Shown here piece after piece: positions 43,840 through 52,164 of a stretch of 64,000 nucleotides of DNA. The notes beneath the pieces are model-generated. The model made no database searches and had not been told where the DNA came from. It saw only the letters and a program-made list of their open reading frames with translations. Origin of the DNA: Virgisporangium aurantiacum. GTDB lineage: Bacteria; Actinomycetota; Actinomycetes; Mycobacteriales; Micromonosporaceae. The position numbers and the translations under genes are program-made. Where the stretch lies: NCBI RefSeq assembly GCF_016863635.1, contig NZ_BOPG01000065.1, positions 94,926-158,925 on the forward strand, read 5' to 3'. Position 1 is the stretch's first letter, and the number at the start of each line of letters is the position of its first letter.

Positions 43840-44793
43840 GTGAGCGTCACGACCCCCGTGGAATCGCAGCTGGAGGAGTACCGGTCGGAGCTGACCGGCT
43901 ACTGCTACCGCATGCTCGGCTCGGCGTTCGAGGCGGAAGACGCCGTCCAGGACACGATGGTCCGGGCCTGGAAGAGCTTCGACCGGTTCGAGGGACGGTC
44001 GGCCCTGCGGTCCTGGTTGTACCGGATCGCGACGAACGTCTGCCTCGACATGCTCGGCAGCGCCCAGCGGCGGGCCCGCCCGATGGACCTCAACCCCGCC
44101 GGCGACGGCCACGCCACCAACCCGGGCGAGCCGCTCCCCGAGGAGATCTGGATCGGCCCGGTGCCCGACGAACGGGTGCTCCCGCAGAACCCGGCCAACG
44201 TGATCGCCGGCCGCGAGTCGATCCGGCTGGCGTTCGTCTCCGCGTTGCAGAACCTGCCGCCGAAGCAGCGGGCGGTGCTGATCCTGCGCGAGGTGCTCGC
44301 CTGGTCGGCCCAGGAGGTCGCGGACCTGCTCGACACGTCGGTGCCGAGCGTCAACAGCGCGTTGCAGAGAGCCAGGGCGACGCTGGCAGCGCCGGCCGGA
44401 GACGTGCACAAGCCATTGGACGACGAGCAGAAGGCCCTGCTCAGCCGCTACGTGCAGGCGTTCGAGGCGTACGACATCACCGCGCTCACCGCGTTGCTGC
44501 ACGAGGACGCGACGCTGTCGATGCCGCCGCTGCCGTTGTGGCTGCACGGCGCCGACGACATCGCCGCCTGGATGCTGGGCACCGGCAACGTCTGCCGCGG
44601 CTCGCGGCTGGTTCCCCTGGTGGCCAACGGCATGCCGGCGTTCGGGCAGTACCACGACGGCGGCGACGTCCCGTGGGCGGTGATCGTCCTGGAGATCTCA
44701 GACGGGCGGATCGCGGGCATCAACAACTTCCTCGACACCGACCGCCTCTTCCCGCTGTTCGGGCTGCCGGAACGCCTCGGACAGGCCCAGTAG
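43840..44793 (+). CDS. ECF sigma factor with SnoaL-like C-terminal domain
   Basis: 317 residues from the GTG at 43840; a TTG nine bases earlier is an alternative. Sigma region 2 (about 10-75; YRMLGSAFEAEDAVQDTMVRAW) and region 4 (about 130-180; LPPKQRAVLILREVLAWSAQEVADLL) are joined by a long linker, and a SnoaL_2/NTF2-like domain (about 198-310; YVQAFEAYDITALTALLHEDATLSMPP) forms the C-terminus. This is the SigG/TIGR02960 kind, where the extra domain may replace an anti-sigma factor. Its 3' end overlaps the STAS gene by 96 bases on the other strand. Matching promoter-like sequences before the STAS and oxidase genes are the natural candidate targets. Confidence 0.9.
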   Translation: MSVTTPVESQLEEYRSELTGYCYRMLGSAFEAEDAVQDTMVRAWKSFDRFEGRSALRSWLYRIATNVCLDMLGSAQRRARPMDLNPAGDGHATNPGEPLPEEIWIGPVPDERVLPQNPANVIAGRESIRLAFVSALQNLPPKQRAVLILREVLAWSAQEVADLLDTSVPSVNSALQRARATLAAPAGDVHKPLDDEQKALLSRYVQAFEAYDITALTALLHEDATLSMPPLPLWLHGADDIAAWMLGTGNVCRGSRLVPLVANGMPAFGQYHDGGDVPWAVIVLEISDGRIAGINNFLDTDRLFPLFGLPERLGQAQ

Positions 44794-45063
44794 CCCGATC
44801 AGCCCGGCCAGGTGCGGCCCGGCGCCGTCGATCACGAGCGCGTACCCGTGCCGGCGGGCGGTCAGCCGCAACCGGGCGAGGGCTTCGAGCGTCACCACAT
44901 CGGGCCGGACGACGGCCCGGACGTCGCAGACCACCGTGCCCCGGGCGGCGCCGCCGTAGAGCGAGCCGTCGCCGCGGGAGCCCCGGAGGCGGTCGGCGAG
45001 GTCCGCGCACAGGCCGGGGATGTCGGCCCGCGCGAGGTCCGCGGCGATGCTGATGACGGTCAT
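44698..45063 (-). CDS. STAS-domain protein
   Basis: 121 residues from the ATG at 45061-45063. The single domain has the STAS pattern: short beta strands, then GTVVCDVRAV, VTLEALARLRLTARRHGYALVIDG and a C-terminal HLAGLIGLLGLSEAF helix, as in MlaB or anti-sigma antagonists. The usual phosphorylatable Ser before the first long helix is not clear (VVRPDVVTLEAL), so a partner-switch role is uncertain. It overlaps the sigma-factor gene tail to tail and is preceded by the same promoter-like block as the divergent oxidase. Regulation with that sigma factor is a reasonable inference. Confidence 0.75.
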   Translation of the reverse strand: MTVISIAADLARADIPGLCADLADRLRGSRGDGSLYGGAARGTVVCDVRAVVRPDVVTLEALARLRLTARRHGYALVIDGAGPHLAGLIGLLGLSEAFRQPEQREEAVGVEEVVDARDPPV

Positions 45064-45066
45064 CCA

Positions 45067-45097
45067 GGTAGGACCGGCCGGCGACCGGAAAGTCATC
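45067..45097 (-). promoter_or_regulatory. ECF-type promoter candidate before STAS gene
   Basis: Read on the minus strand: GATGACTTTC, ten bases, CCGGTCCTACC, then TGG and the STAS ATG. The same arrangement with identical spacing stands before the divergent oxidase gene (21 of 31 positions equal, including the last eleven). The start codon falls where an ECF transcript would begin, so leaderless translation is likely. Confidence 0.55.
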
Positions 45098-45108
45098 GGT
45101 GCCGGACG

Positions 45109-45139
45109 GATGAGTTCCGCACGGGGTGCCGGTCCTACC
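45109..45139 (+). promoter_or_regulatory. ECF-type promoter candidate before flavin oxidase
   Basis: GATGAGTTCC, ten bases, CCGGTCCTACC, then CGC and the ATG at 45143. It mirrors the element before the STAS gene, so the two form an imperfect inverted pair. The adjacent ECF sigma factor is the obvious candidate; the alternative is a repressor operator with arms at 45067-45078 and 45128-45139. Confidence 0.55.
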
Positions 45140-45142
45140 CGC

Positions 45143-46354
45143 ATGACGACGTTTCTGCACCCCGGCGACGCTGGCTACGACGACGCCCGGAAGACCCTCA
45201 AGCCGACCCTCGACCCGCGCCCGGCCGTCGTGGTCCCGGCCGCCGGCACCGATGACGTCCGCGCCGCGGTGGTCGCGGCCCGCCGTCGCGGCCTGCCCTT
45301 CGCCGTTCAGGCGACGGGCCACGGGACGCACGTCGCGCACGACGGCGCGCTGCTGCTGCACACCGGCGCGATGGCCGGTGTGATCGTGGACCCGGACCGC
45401 CGGGTGGCCCGCGTCGGCCCGGGCGCGCGGTGGCGCGACGTGCTGGCGGCGGCCGCGCCGTTCGGGCTGGCGCCGCTGTCGGGCTCGTCGCCGGACGTCG
45501 GCGTCACCGGCTACACGCTGGGCGGGGGCCTCGGCTGGCTGGCCCGCAGGCACGGGCTCGCCGCCGACAGCGTCGTCGGCGCCCGGGTCGTCACCGCCGA
45601 CGGCGACGTGGTGACCGCGACCGACGACCTGCTGTGGGCGCTGCGCGGCGGTGGCGGTTCGTTCGGGGTCGTGACCGGGCTGGAGTTCCGGCTGTACCCG
45701 GTGGCGTCGGTGTACGCGGGCGCGGTTTCCTTCACGCGCGAACGCGCCGCCGAGACGCTCGCCTTCTACCGCGACTGGATCGAGCGGACGCCCGACGAGC
45801 TGAGCACCGCGATCGTGCTGCACCGCGACGGGACGCTCGTCATCAAGGCCATGTACGCCGGCGACGCCGACCGCGGCCGGGCGCTGCTCGCTCCACTGTG
45901 GACGGTTGCCGGTCCGGTGCAGGAGGACGGCATGCGCGTCGTCGGATACGCGGAGGCCGCGATGGGCGGCACCGCCGCCCGCACGTTCGACCAGGTGCCC
46001 ACGCTCGACGACGCCCTCGTCGACGCGCTGGTCGCCGAGCCGGACTGCACCGTCGAGATCCGCCACTGGGGCGGCCGGATCGCCCGCGACACCGGAGCGG
46101 CGGCGCACCGCGACGCGGCGCTGTCGGTCATCCTCGACGTCGTTCCGTCGGACCGGACCGCGACCGCGCTGGGCCGGTCGGGAATCGGCAGCAGCTTCCT
46201 CAACTTCCTCGCCGACCCGACGCGCACGGCGACCGCGTTCACGGCGGAGAACTGGGCGACGTTGCGTCGCATCAAGGCGACGGTGGACCCGGACAACGTG
46301 TTCGGCGCCGGGCTGGCCGTCCCGCCGGCCGCGCCGGTTGCGGTCGCCGCGTGA
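45143..46354 (+). CDS. FAD-linked oxidase (berberine-bridge-like)
   Basis: 403 residues. The FAD_binding_4 domain (about 25-185) shows FAVQATGHGTHVA, where the first His is in the position used for covalent flavin attachment, and VGVTGYTLGGGLGWLARRHGL and RGGGGSFGVVT. The C-terminal BBE segment (WATLRRIKATVDPDNVF) is present. Such enzymes oxidise sugars, alcohols or secondary metabolites with oxygen. Some relatives act on antibiotics, but no cluster of tailoring genes is nearby. ATG at 45143, three bases after a promoter-like block shared with the STAS gene. Convergent with the tandem LuxR gene, with one base between stops. Confidence 0.9.
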   Translation: MTTFLHPGDAGYDDARKTLKPTLDPRPAVVVPAAGTDDVRAAVVAARRRGLPFAVQATGHGTHVAHDGALLLHTGAMAGVIVDPDRRVARVGPGARWRDVLAAAAPFGLAPLSGSSPDVGVTGYTLGGGLGWLARRHGLAADSVVGARVVTADGDVVTATDDLLWALRGGGGSFGVVTGLEFRLYPVASVYAGAVSFTRERAAETLAFYRDWIERTPDELSTAIVLHRDGTLVIKAMYAGDADRGRALLAPLWTVAGPVQEDGMRVVGYAEAAMGGTAARTFDQVPTLDDALVDALVAEPDCTVEIRHWGGRIARDTGAAAHRDAALSVILDVVPSDRTATALGRSGIGSSFLNFLADPTRTATAFTAENWATLRRIKATVDPDNVFGAGLAVPPAAPVAVAA

Positions 46355-46355
46355 A

Positions 46356-47669
46356 CTACCCCGCGGACAGCGTCTCGTCGTCGTCGCCCATCAGTCCCAA
46401 CGAGTGCGCCGACGCGACCGCGCCGGACCGGTTGTGGACGCCCAGCTTGCGGAACAGCCGGGCCTGGATGTTCTCGACCGTCTTCTGCGCGATGCCCAGG
46501 GTCCGCGCGGTCTGGCGGACCGTGTCGCCGGAGGCGATCGACTTCAGGATGTCGCGTTCCCGCGACGTGAGTTCCGGCAGCGCGCGGTCGCTGTCGCCGT
46601 TGCGGGCGCGCACGCCGGCGACCAGGCCGTCGGCGAGCGTGGAGCTGACCGTGAGGTGGCCGGTCGCGGTCAACGTCAACGCGGGCAACAGATTCTGCTC
46701 CAGCCGGTCGGCGTCGATCATTCCGACGACGCCGCGGCCGAGCGCGGTCATCGCCTCCACGCGCGACATCGGCCGCGACCCGACGAGCAGGATCGGCACC
46801 GCGATCTCGGCGATCGCGTCCCACTGCTCGGGCCCGGGATCGGCGAGCACCGCGACCACCGGGTCGAGGTGCGGCCCGACCCAGGCGCGCCCGGGTTCCG
46901 GGTTGATGATCAGCGGCACGTGGGCGTCGAGCAGGGCCAGCACGAGCCGGCGGCGCGTGGTGGTCTCCGGTCCGTAGACCACCACGCGCAGGGACGTGCC
47001 GGACTCGACGAGGCGGGGCCGCGGGATGGTCTTGCGGTCGACCAGGCCGAGCGCGGCGGCCCGCGCGATCGCGTGGCTCTGGTTGCTGACCCGCATCTTC
47101 TGGTAGATCCGCCGCTTGATGTTCTCGACCGTGCACCGGCTGATCTCCAGCAACTCGGCGACCCGGTCGGCGGTGTGCCCGGCGCTGAGCGCCGCGATGA
47201 TCTGCCGTTCCTGATCGGTGAGCCCGGTGTCGACGGCCGGCGCGGGATTCGACCGCAGGGCCTCGGCGTGCCGTTGCAGCAACGCCTGCAGCGCGTCGAG
47301 GCCGTGCGAGTGCGGAACGAGCGCGTCGACCCCGAGCCGGGCCGCGAGGGTGATGCCGGCCCGGGTCAGGTGCTCGTACGTCAGGATCAGGCAGACCGGC
47401 GTGTGCCGGCTGCGGAGTTCGGTCAGCAGCCGGGTGCTGGTCGCTATGTCGGCTCCGGCGTCGAAGAGCACGATCTCGGGACGCCGGAGCCGGCACAGGT
47501 CGAGCAGATCCTGCGCGGCGGTGACGTGACCGACCACGCAGAAGTCCGGCCGCGCGGCCAGGCAGGCCGCCAGCGTGTCATGGAACAGTCGACGGTCCGA
47601 CCGGATGGCGATCCGGACTGTTCTCTTTTCGGGCGAAGGCGGGTCGCCCGTTGAGCCCGGTGTCTCCAC
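46356..47669 (-). CDS. Regulator with two receiver-like and two LuxR HTH domains in tandem
   Basis: 437 residues made of two NarL-like units. Unit 1: receiver-like 17-132 (VRIAIRSDRRLFHDTLAACL; Asp70 in IVLFD at the phospho-site, but only one acidic residue in the first loop), HTH 148-210 (LTDQERQIIAALSAGHTADRVAELL, CTVENIKRRIYQKM). Unit 2: degenerate receiver about 226-345 (LRVVVYGPETTTRR, no phospho-site Asp apparent), HTH 366-427 (LTSRERDILKSIASGDTVRQTARTL, KTVENIQARLFRKLGV). With two HTHs in one chain, one polypeptide could bind a palindrome without dimerising. No kinase is beside it. It lies between a flavin oxidase and a heme peroxidase. Upstream, TTGCACG and TTGCACC repeats occur on the minus strand near 47720. 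Confidence 0.88.
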   Translation of the reverse strand: METPGSTGDPPSPEKRTVRIAIRSDRRLFHDTLAACLAARPDFCVVGHVTAAQDLLDLCRLRRPEIVLFDAGADIATSTRLLTELRSRHTPVCLILTYEHLTRAGITLAARLGVDALVPHSHGLDALQALLQRHAEALRSNPAPAVDTGLTDQERQIIAALSAGHTADRVAELLEISRCTVENIKRRIYQKMRVSNQSHAIARAAALGLVDRKTIPRPRLVESGTSLRVVVYGPETTTRRRLVLALLDAHVPLIINPEPGRAWVGPHLDPVVAVLADPGPEQWDAIAEIAVPILLVGSRPMSRVEAMTALGRGVVGMIDADRLEQNLLPALTLTATGHLTVSSTLADGLVAGVRARNGDSDRALPELTSRERDILKSIASGDTVRQTARTLGIAQKTVENIQARLFRKLGVHNRSGAVASAHSLGLMGDDDETLSAG

Positions 47670-47799
47670 ACCGTCCTCCCTGGGTCCCGGCCTGGGCCAG
47701 CGATTCGGTGCAAAACGTGCAATGAGTGTAGTTACCGTGTGGGCCCGGTGACCCCGGCCAATCGGCCAGATCTATCGGCCCCGATCGATTGATTCCGGC

Positions 47800-49419
47800 C
47801 TACGCGCCGCGGCTCACTGGGTCGACGCGGGCGTACCGCAGGAGATCCGTCATCTTGAACGTGCCCGGCACCTGGGTCGGGAACGTGGGCCGCCAACCCG
47901 GCTGGACCACCAGGAAGCTGCGCGGATCGAGCTGCAGGAGGCCGATGAACACCTCACCGACGATGCGCCCGCCGGTCGGGCCGAGCCGCAGCCCGTCCTG
48001 GAGCCGTTCCGCCTCCGCGAGCACGTAGTACCAGAGCGGGGTCTGGTTCTCCAGCGCCACGCCGTAGTGGGCCAGTTCCTGGAGGTGGAGCATCGGCGCG
48101 CCGATGGTCTGCGCGATGCGCTGCCCGGCGGGGATGCCCCACGTCACGTGCCGCAGCAGGTTGCGCTGCGCCAGCGACGTCGGCGGTTGGGCGCCGGCCC
48201 CGATCGCTCCGAGCGGCAGGTTGAACAGCGGGGTGGAGATCTTCGTGTCGATCCGCTTGGTCGGCCGCGCGTGCTGCGTCATGTCGCCACCGAAGTCGAA
48301 GAACGTCTCCCACCCGATGAACCGGCGGCGGGCTCGCGCGCCGCCGCGCAGGTCGACCGGGTCGGGTTGGCCCTCGCCGGCCGGATCGAAGATCATGCCG
48401 AAGAACTGCGGTGCCCCGGTTGCCGGGTTGCCGCCCACGTCGCCGGTGCGGTTGGCGCGGTACGACGGGCGCACCATGCTGTGGCCGAAGCGGTACGCGG
48501 CACCCTGGAACTCCACCGGGATGAACGCCGGGCCAGGCTCGGGCCGGTACCAGCGCCGGCCGTTGTTGCGGATGTCGTTGACCATGTCCTGGCCGACGAA
48601 GTGCGGGAGGATCTCGGTCAGGATGATCCACTGGTAGTGCCAGGTGACCAGCTGCCGGGCCCGCTCGAACAGTTGGGCCTGTGGTGTACCGGCCGCCCGC
48701 AGGTCGTCGACGGTGCGGTTGTGCGCGAGGATGAACGCGGCCTGGAGGCCGGAGATCATCATGTTCTCGTCGTTGCGGGGATCGGAGATGATCGCGGATC
48801 CGTTGGCGTTGCGGGGCACGTCCTCGAAGAGCCCACCGGACTCGATCCGCAACTTGATGCGGTCGGACTGGTACAGGTTCGGGCTGCCGGAGGGGCCGGC
48901 GCCGTACACGGAGTCCAGGTCGAAGGCCGGGGTACGGCTGTTCGGCGACGCCTCCGGTGCGACGGGGATGCCCAGTTGCGACGTCTGGTCGAACGTCATG
49001 TCGTGGTCGAGGAACTGGCCGACGAACGTCAGGCCGGCGCTGAACCCCGCCGCCAGGTCGTGGTTCCGGTTGTTGGCGGAGAGCGTCAGGTCGGCGACCA
49101 GCGCGACCGGGCCGGCCGCCAGGTTGTCCCTGGCGTCGAGGATTCCGCCGGGCTTGCCCATGTCGATGAGCGCGGCGCGGCGGCGGTCGTCTGCGGGGAC
49201 GAACGGCGGCAGTTCAGGGAAAATGCGTCCGAACCGGTCGGCGGGGGTGGCGAGCAGCGCCGGTTCGGCGGTGGCGGTGGCGGCCGCCTCGGTGTGCGCC
49301 GGGTCGGCGAGCGCTTCGCCGCCCAGAGCAACCGCTCCGGCGGCGCCGGCGCCCACCGTGGTGATGAACCCACGGCGGCTCAGGCTGTGATGGGTGTCCT
49401 CGTTCGGCTTGGCAGGCAT
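47800..49419 (-). CDS. Tat-exported heme peroxidase (animal-peroxidase superfamily)
   Basis: 539 residues from the ATG at 49417-49419 after GAGAGGTACCCCGCC; the longer frame is not favoured. A twin-arginine signal (SRRGFITTVGAGAAGAVAL, about 10-30) predicts folded export. The peroxidase domain shows the distal His in VGQFLDHDMTF, a RNDEN segment, and the proximal-His helix in AAYRFGHSMVRPSY, as in bacterial peroxidase/peroxinectin-type enzymes. It would use peroxide to oxidise halides, phenols or surface components outside the cell. Divergent from an acyl-CoA dehydrogenase; two palindromes lie in the gap. The neighbouring tandem LuxR regulator on the same strand may be related, but a 130-base gap separates them. 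Confidence 0.9.
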   Translation of the reverse strand: MPAKPNEDTHHSLSRRGFITTVGAGAAGAVALGGEALADPAHTEAAATATAEPALLATPADRFGRIFPELPPFVPADDRRRAALIDMGKPGGILDARDNLAAGPVALVADLTLSANNRNHDLAAGFSAGLTFVGQFLDHDMTFDQTSQLGIPVAPEASPNSRTPAFDLDSVYGAGPSGSPNLYQSDRIKLRIESGGLFEDVPRNANGSAIISDPRNDENMMISGLQAAFILAHNRTVDDLRAAGTPQAQLFERARQLVTWHYQWIILTEILPHFVGQDMVNDIRNNGRRWYRPEPGPAFIPVEFQGAAYRFGHSMVRPSYRANRTGDVGGNPATGAPQFFGMIFDPAGEGQPDPVDLRGGARARRRFIGWETFFDFGGDMTQHARPTKRIDTKISTPLFNLPLGAIGAGAQPPTSLAQRNLLRHVTWGIPAGQRIAQTIGAPMLHLQELAHYGVALENQTPLWYYVLAEAERLQDGLRLGPTGGRIVGEVFIGLLQLDPRSFLVVQPGWRPTFPTQVPGTFKMTDLLRYARVDPVSRGA

Positions 49420-49548
49420 GGCGGGGTACCTCTCGGCGGCCAAAATGGAACCGATCAAATCGCCAGACAGCGATGGATTTGGATTCTTTGCCCCTTTGGG
49501 CACGTCGGACAGTCCCCCAAGGGATTTCTGTGGCCTATCGAAGGCGTC

Positions 49549-49588
49549 GTCGAATATTCGACAACGCATCTATTGACGTCTAAGTCAA
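49549..49588. promoter_or_regulatory. Two palindromes in peroxidase/acyl-CoA dehydrogenase gap
   Basis: GTCGAATATTCGAC (49549-49562) is a perfect 14-base palindrome; TTGAC-GTCTAA-GTCAA (49573-49588) is a second inverted repeat. Both lie in an unusually AT-rich part of the 289-base divergent gap and are good candidates for operators of the peroxidase gene. The rest of the gap, nearer the dehydrogenase, has ATACTGTCGTACTGG-like sequence but no clear box. Confidence 0.5.
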
Positions 49589-49708
49589 ATGAAAGTTTCG
49601 CCATTTCGGGAAGTCGACGACGGCGGTTCCGGGGGCGGCGAGGGTACGGAGAATGATACTGTCGTACTGGATCGAGTACACCCAGAGCTCACACCCAGGG
49701 GGATTGCG

Positions 49709-50866
49709 ATGCCGGTCACCCGCCTACTGCCGACGCCCGAGAGCGCCGACCTCATCAAACTGGTCCGCGACATCGCCGATCGGGAACTCGCGCCGCGGGT
49801 CGACCGGGCCGAGGCGGAGGCCGAGTTCCCCCGCGACGTCTTCCGCACGCTCGGCGCGGCCGGGCTGCTCGGCCTGCCCTACCCCGAGGAGTACGGCGGC
49901 GGCTGCCAGCCGTACGAGGTCTACCTGCAGGTGCTCGAGGAGCTCGGCGCGGTCTGGGCGAGCATCGGTGTCGGCATCAGCGTGCACGTGCTGAGCTGCT
50001 TCGGGCTGGCGCAGTTCGGTACCGCGGAGCAGAAGGAGGAGTGGCTTCCCGCGATGCTGGGCGGCGACCTGCTCGGCGCCTACTGCCTGAGCGAACCGCA
50101 GGCGGGCTCCGACCCGGCCGCGATGACCACGAAAGCCGTCCGCGACGGTGACGACTACGTGATCACCGGTGCCAAGGCGTGGACCACCCATGGCGGTTAC
50201 GCCGACTTCTACCAGGTGATGGTCCGCACCTCGGCCGAGCGCACCGGCATCTCCTGCTTCCTCGTCCCCGCCGACGCCGAGGGCCTGAGCGTCGACCCGC
50301 CGGAGCGCAAGATGGGGCTCACCGGGTCGGCCACCGCCACCGTCCGGTTCGACGGCGTGCGTGTCCCGGCCCACCGCCGCCTCGGCCCCGAGGGCGCCGG
50401 CCTACGCATCGCGCTCACCGCGCTCGACGCGGGTCGGCTGGGCATCGCCGCCGTGGCGACCGGCCTGGCGCAGGGCGCGCTCGACGGCGCCGTCGCCTAC
50501 GCCCGCGACCGCGAGACGTTCGGCAAGCCGATCATCGAGCACCAGGGCCTCGCGTTCCTGCTGGCCGACATGGACGTCGCGGTGCAGACCGGCCGCGCGA
50601 CGCTGCTGCACGCGGCCCGTCTCAAGGACCACGGCCTGCCGTACAGCCGGGAGGCGGCGATCGCGAAGCTGGTGGCCACCGACAACGCGATGCGCGTCAC
50701 CACCGACGCGGTGCAGGTCTACGGTGGCTACGGCTACACCCGGGACTTCCCGGTGGAGCGCTACATGCGCGAGGCCAAGGTCATGCAGATCTTCGAGGGA
50801 ACCAACCAGATCCAGCGGGTCGTGATCAGCCGGGCGCTGGCGGCGGCCGACGGAAGGCGGAACTAG
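49709..50866 (+). CDS. Acyl-CoA dehydrogenase
   Basis: 385 residues. The ATG at 49709 follows AGGGGGATTGCG; the longer frame from 49589 is not needed. Family motifs: GAYCLSEPQAGSDPAAM, ITGAKAWTTHG, and near the end QVYGGYGYTRDFPVERYMREAK with EGTNQIQ, which contains the catalytic Glu of this group. It oxidises short or branched acyl-CoAs with FAD and passes electrons to ETF. The SDR starts at the base after its stop, so the pair may perform two steps of a beta-oxidation sequence, for example in branched-chain amino-acid breakdown. The TetR gene nearby could regulate it. Confidence 0.95.
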   Translation: MPVTRLLPTPESADLIKLVRDIADRELAPRVDRAEAEAEFPRDVFRTLGAAGLLGLPYPEEYGGGCQPYEVYLQVLEELGAVWASIGVGISVHVLSCFGLAQFGTAEQKEEWLPAMLGGDLLGAYCLSEPQAGSDPAAMTTKAVRDGDDYVITGAKAWTTHGGYADFYQVMVRTSAERTGISCFLVPADAEGLSVDPPERKMGLTGSATATVRFDGVRVPAHRRLGPEGAGLRIALTALDAGRLGIAAVATGLAQGALDGAVAYARDRETFGKPIIEHQGLAFLLADMDVAVQTGRATLLHAARLKDHGLPYSREAAIAKLVATDNAMRVTTDAVQVYGGYGYTRDFPVERYMREAKVMQIFEGTNQIQRVVISRALAAADGRRN

Positions 50867-51622
50867 ATGCGGGTCAGCGACACGGCGGCGATCGTCACCG
50901 GGGGAGCGTCGGGGTTGGGCGGGGCGACCGCTCATGCGCTTGCGGAAGCCGGGGCGCGGGTCTACGCCGTCGATCTGGCCGCGAGCATCAAGGCCGCGCC
51001 GGAGGTCGCCGGGGTCACCTACGTCGAGGCCGACGTCACCGACCCGGAACAGGTCCGCGCGGCCGTCGCGGCCGCGACGGCCGATGTTCCGTTGCGGACG
51101 GTGGTGAACTGCGCCGGTATCGGTCCGTCCGCCCGGATCCTGGGCCGCAAGGGCGTGCACGATCTGGACCTGTACGCGAAGGTCATCCAGATCAACCTGA
51201 TCGGCACGTTCACCGTGCTCACCCTCGCGGCGGAGGCGATCGCACAGACCGAACCCGACGCCGACGGGCAGCGCGGCGTCATCGTCAACACGGCGTCGGT
51301 CGCCGCGTTCGAGGGCCAGGTCGGCCAGGCGGCCTACTCGTCGTCGAAGGGCGGCGTCGTCGGGTTGACCCTGCCCGCGGCCCGCGACCTGGCCCAGTAC
51401 GGCATCCGCGTCAACACGATCGCACCGGGCATCGTCGACACCCCGATGCTCGCCACCGTGTCCGACGAGTTCCGGGCGGGCCTGGCGGCCGGCGTCCCGT
51501 TCCCGAAGCGCCTCGCCACGGCTGCGGAGTTCGCGAAACTGGTGCTGCTGATCGTCGACCACGACTATCTGAACGGCGAGACCATCCGCATGGACGGCGC
51601 GCTCCGGATGGCCCCGCGCTAG
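50867..51622 (+). CDS. SDR, 3-hydroxyacyl-CoA dehydrogenase type 2-like
   Basis: 251 residues. TGGASGLGGATA (about 12-23), VDLAAS with Asp (NAD preference), NCAGIG, NTASVAAFEGQ with catalytic Ser and AAYSSSKGG with Tyr/Lys. The IAPGIVDTPML and FPKRLA segments are typical of HSD17B10/type 2 hydroxyacyl-CoA dehydrogenases. The ATG directly abuts the stop of the acyl-CoA dehydrogenase, which supports an acyl-CoA role. Its stop TAG shares the four bases CTAG (51619-51622) with the stop of the convergent hypothetical gene. Confidence 0.92.
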   Translation: MRVSDTAAIVTGGASGLGGATAHALAEAGARVYAVDLAASIKAAPEVAGVTYVEADVTDPEQVRAAVAAATADVPLRTVVNCAGIGPSARILGRKGVHDLDLYAKVIQINLIGTFTVLTLAAEAIAQTEPDADGQRGVIVNTASVAAFEGQVGQAAYSSSKGGVVGLTLPAARDLAQYGIRVNTIAPGIVDTPMLATVSDEFRAGLAAGVPFPKRLATAAEFAKLVLLIVDHDYLNGETIRMDGALRMAPR

Positions 51623-52137
51623 TCCGACCAGACTTCGGCGTCGGCGAGGAACGCCGTCGACGATGCTCCGGTCACCCGCGGAGCTCCGTCGACGCGGCGG
51701 CCGGCGATGGTGAGGCGCCCCTCCGCGCACGGCGTGTACACAGTGGACAGTCGCAGGCCGTTGCCGGGAAACGCGGCCACGTCGACCCGTCGCCGGTCCA
51801 TCGGCCCGGAGATCTCGACCGTGACGTCCGCCGCGGTGGCCGTCAGGCCCGTGGCCGGGTCGAGGTCGAGGCGCACCGGTGCCGCGGTGACCGCCGGTTC
51901 GCTCCACGGCAGGCCGGCCACCTCGGGAAAGTGCCGGTTGAACGCGTCGGCGAGCCAGCGCCCGAGCTCCGGCACCGGAGTGACCACCCGCACCCGCCCG
52001 GAGTGGCTGAGCACCAACGCGGTGCCGGCTCCCCGCACCGACCAGTCCACCCGCCACACCGAGACGAACGCCACCGGCGGCCCGTCCCCGTCATGCAGAG
52101 CCAACCCCGGATTGGACCCCACCAGCAGCACCGCCAT
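51619..52137 (-). CDS. Conserved-type hypothetical protein
   Basis: 172 residues from the ATG at 52135-52137; a TTG nine bases up is less likely. It appears soluble and mostly beta (FVSVWRVDWSVRG, ALVLSHSGRVRVVTPVPELGRWLADAFNRHFPEVAGLPW), without signal peptide or recognisable motif. I do not recognise the family. It follows the TetR gene on the same strand by 27 bases, so it may be co-transcribed with it. Confidence 0.7.
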   Translation of the reverse strand: MAVLLVGSNPGLALHDGDGPPVAFVSVWRVDWSVRGAGTALVLSHSGRVRVVTPVPELGRWLADAFNRHFPEVAGLPWSEPAVTAAPVRLDLDPATGLTATAADVTVEISGPMDRRRVDVAAFPGNGLRLSTVYTPCAEGRLTIAGRRVDGAPRVTGASSTAFLADAEVWSD

Positions 52138-52164
52138 GGCTGGCAAGCCTATGCCCGGCCCGCT

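Noticed and set aside
44720..46108. 462-codon minus-strand frame opposite the flavin oxidase
   Set aside because: Shadow frame; only its downstream part coincides with the real STAS gene, which is in a different frame.
41683..47669. Antibiotic biosynthesis cluster (MFS, AraC, sigma, BBE-like oxidase, LuxR)
   Set aside because: No core biosynthetic gene such as PKS, NRPS or terpene cyclase is present; the genes are mostly regulators.
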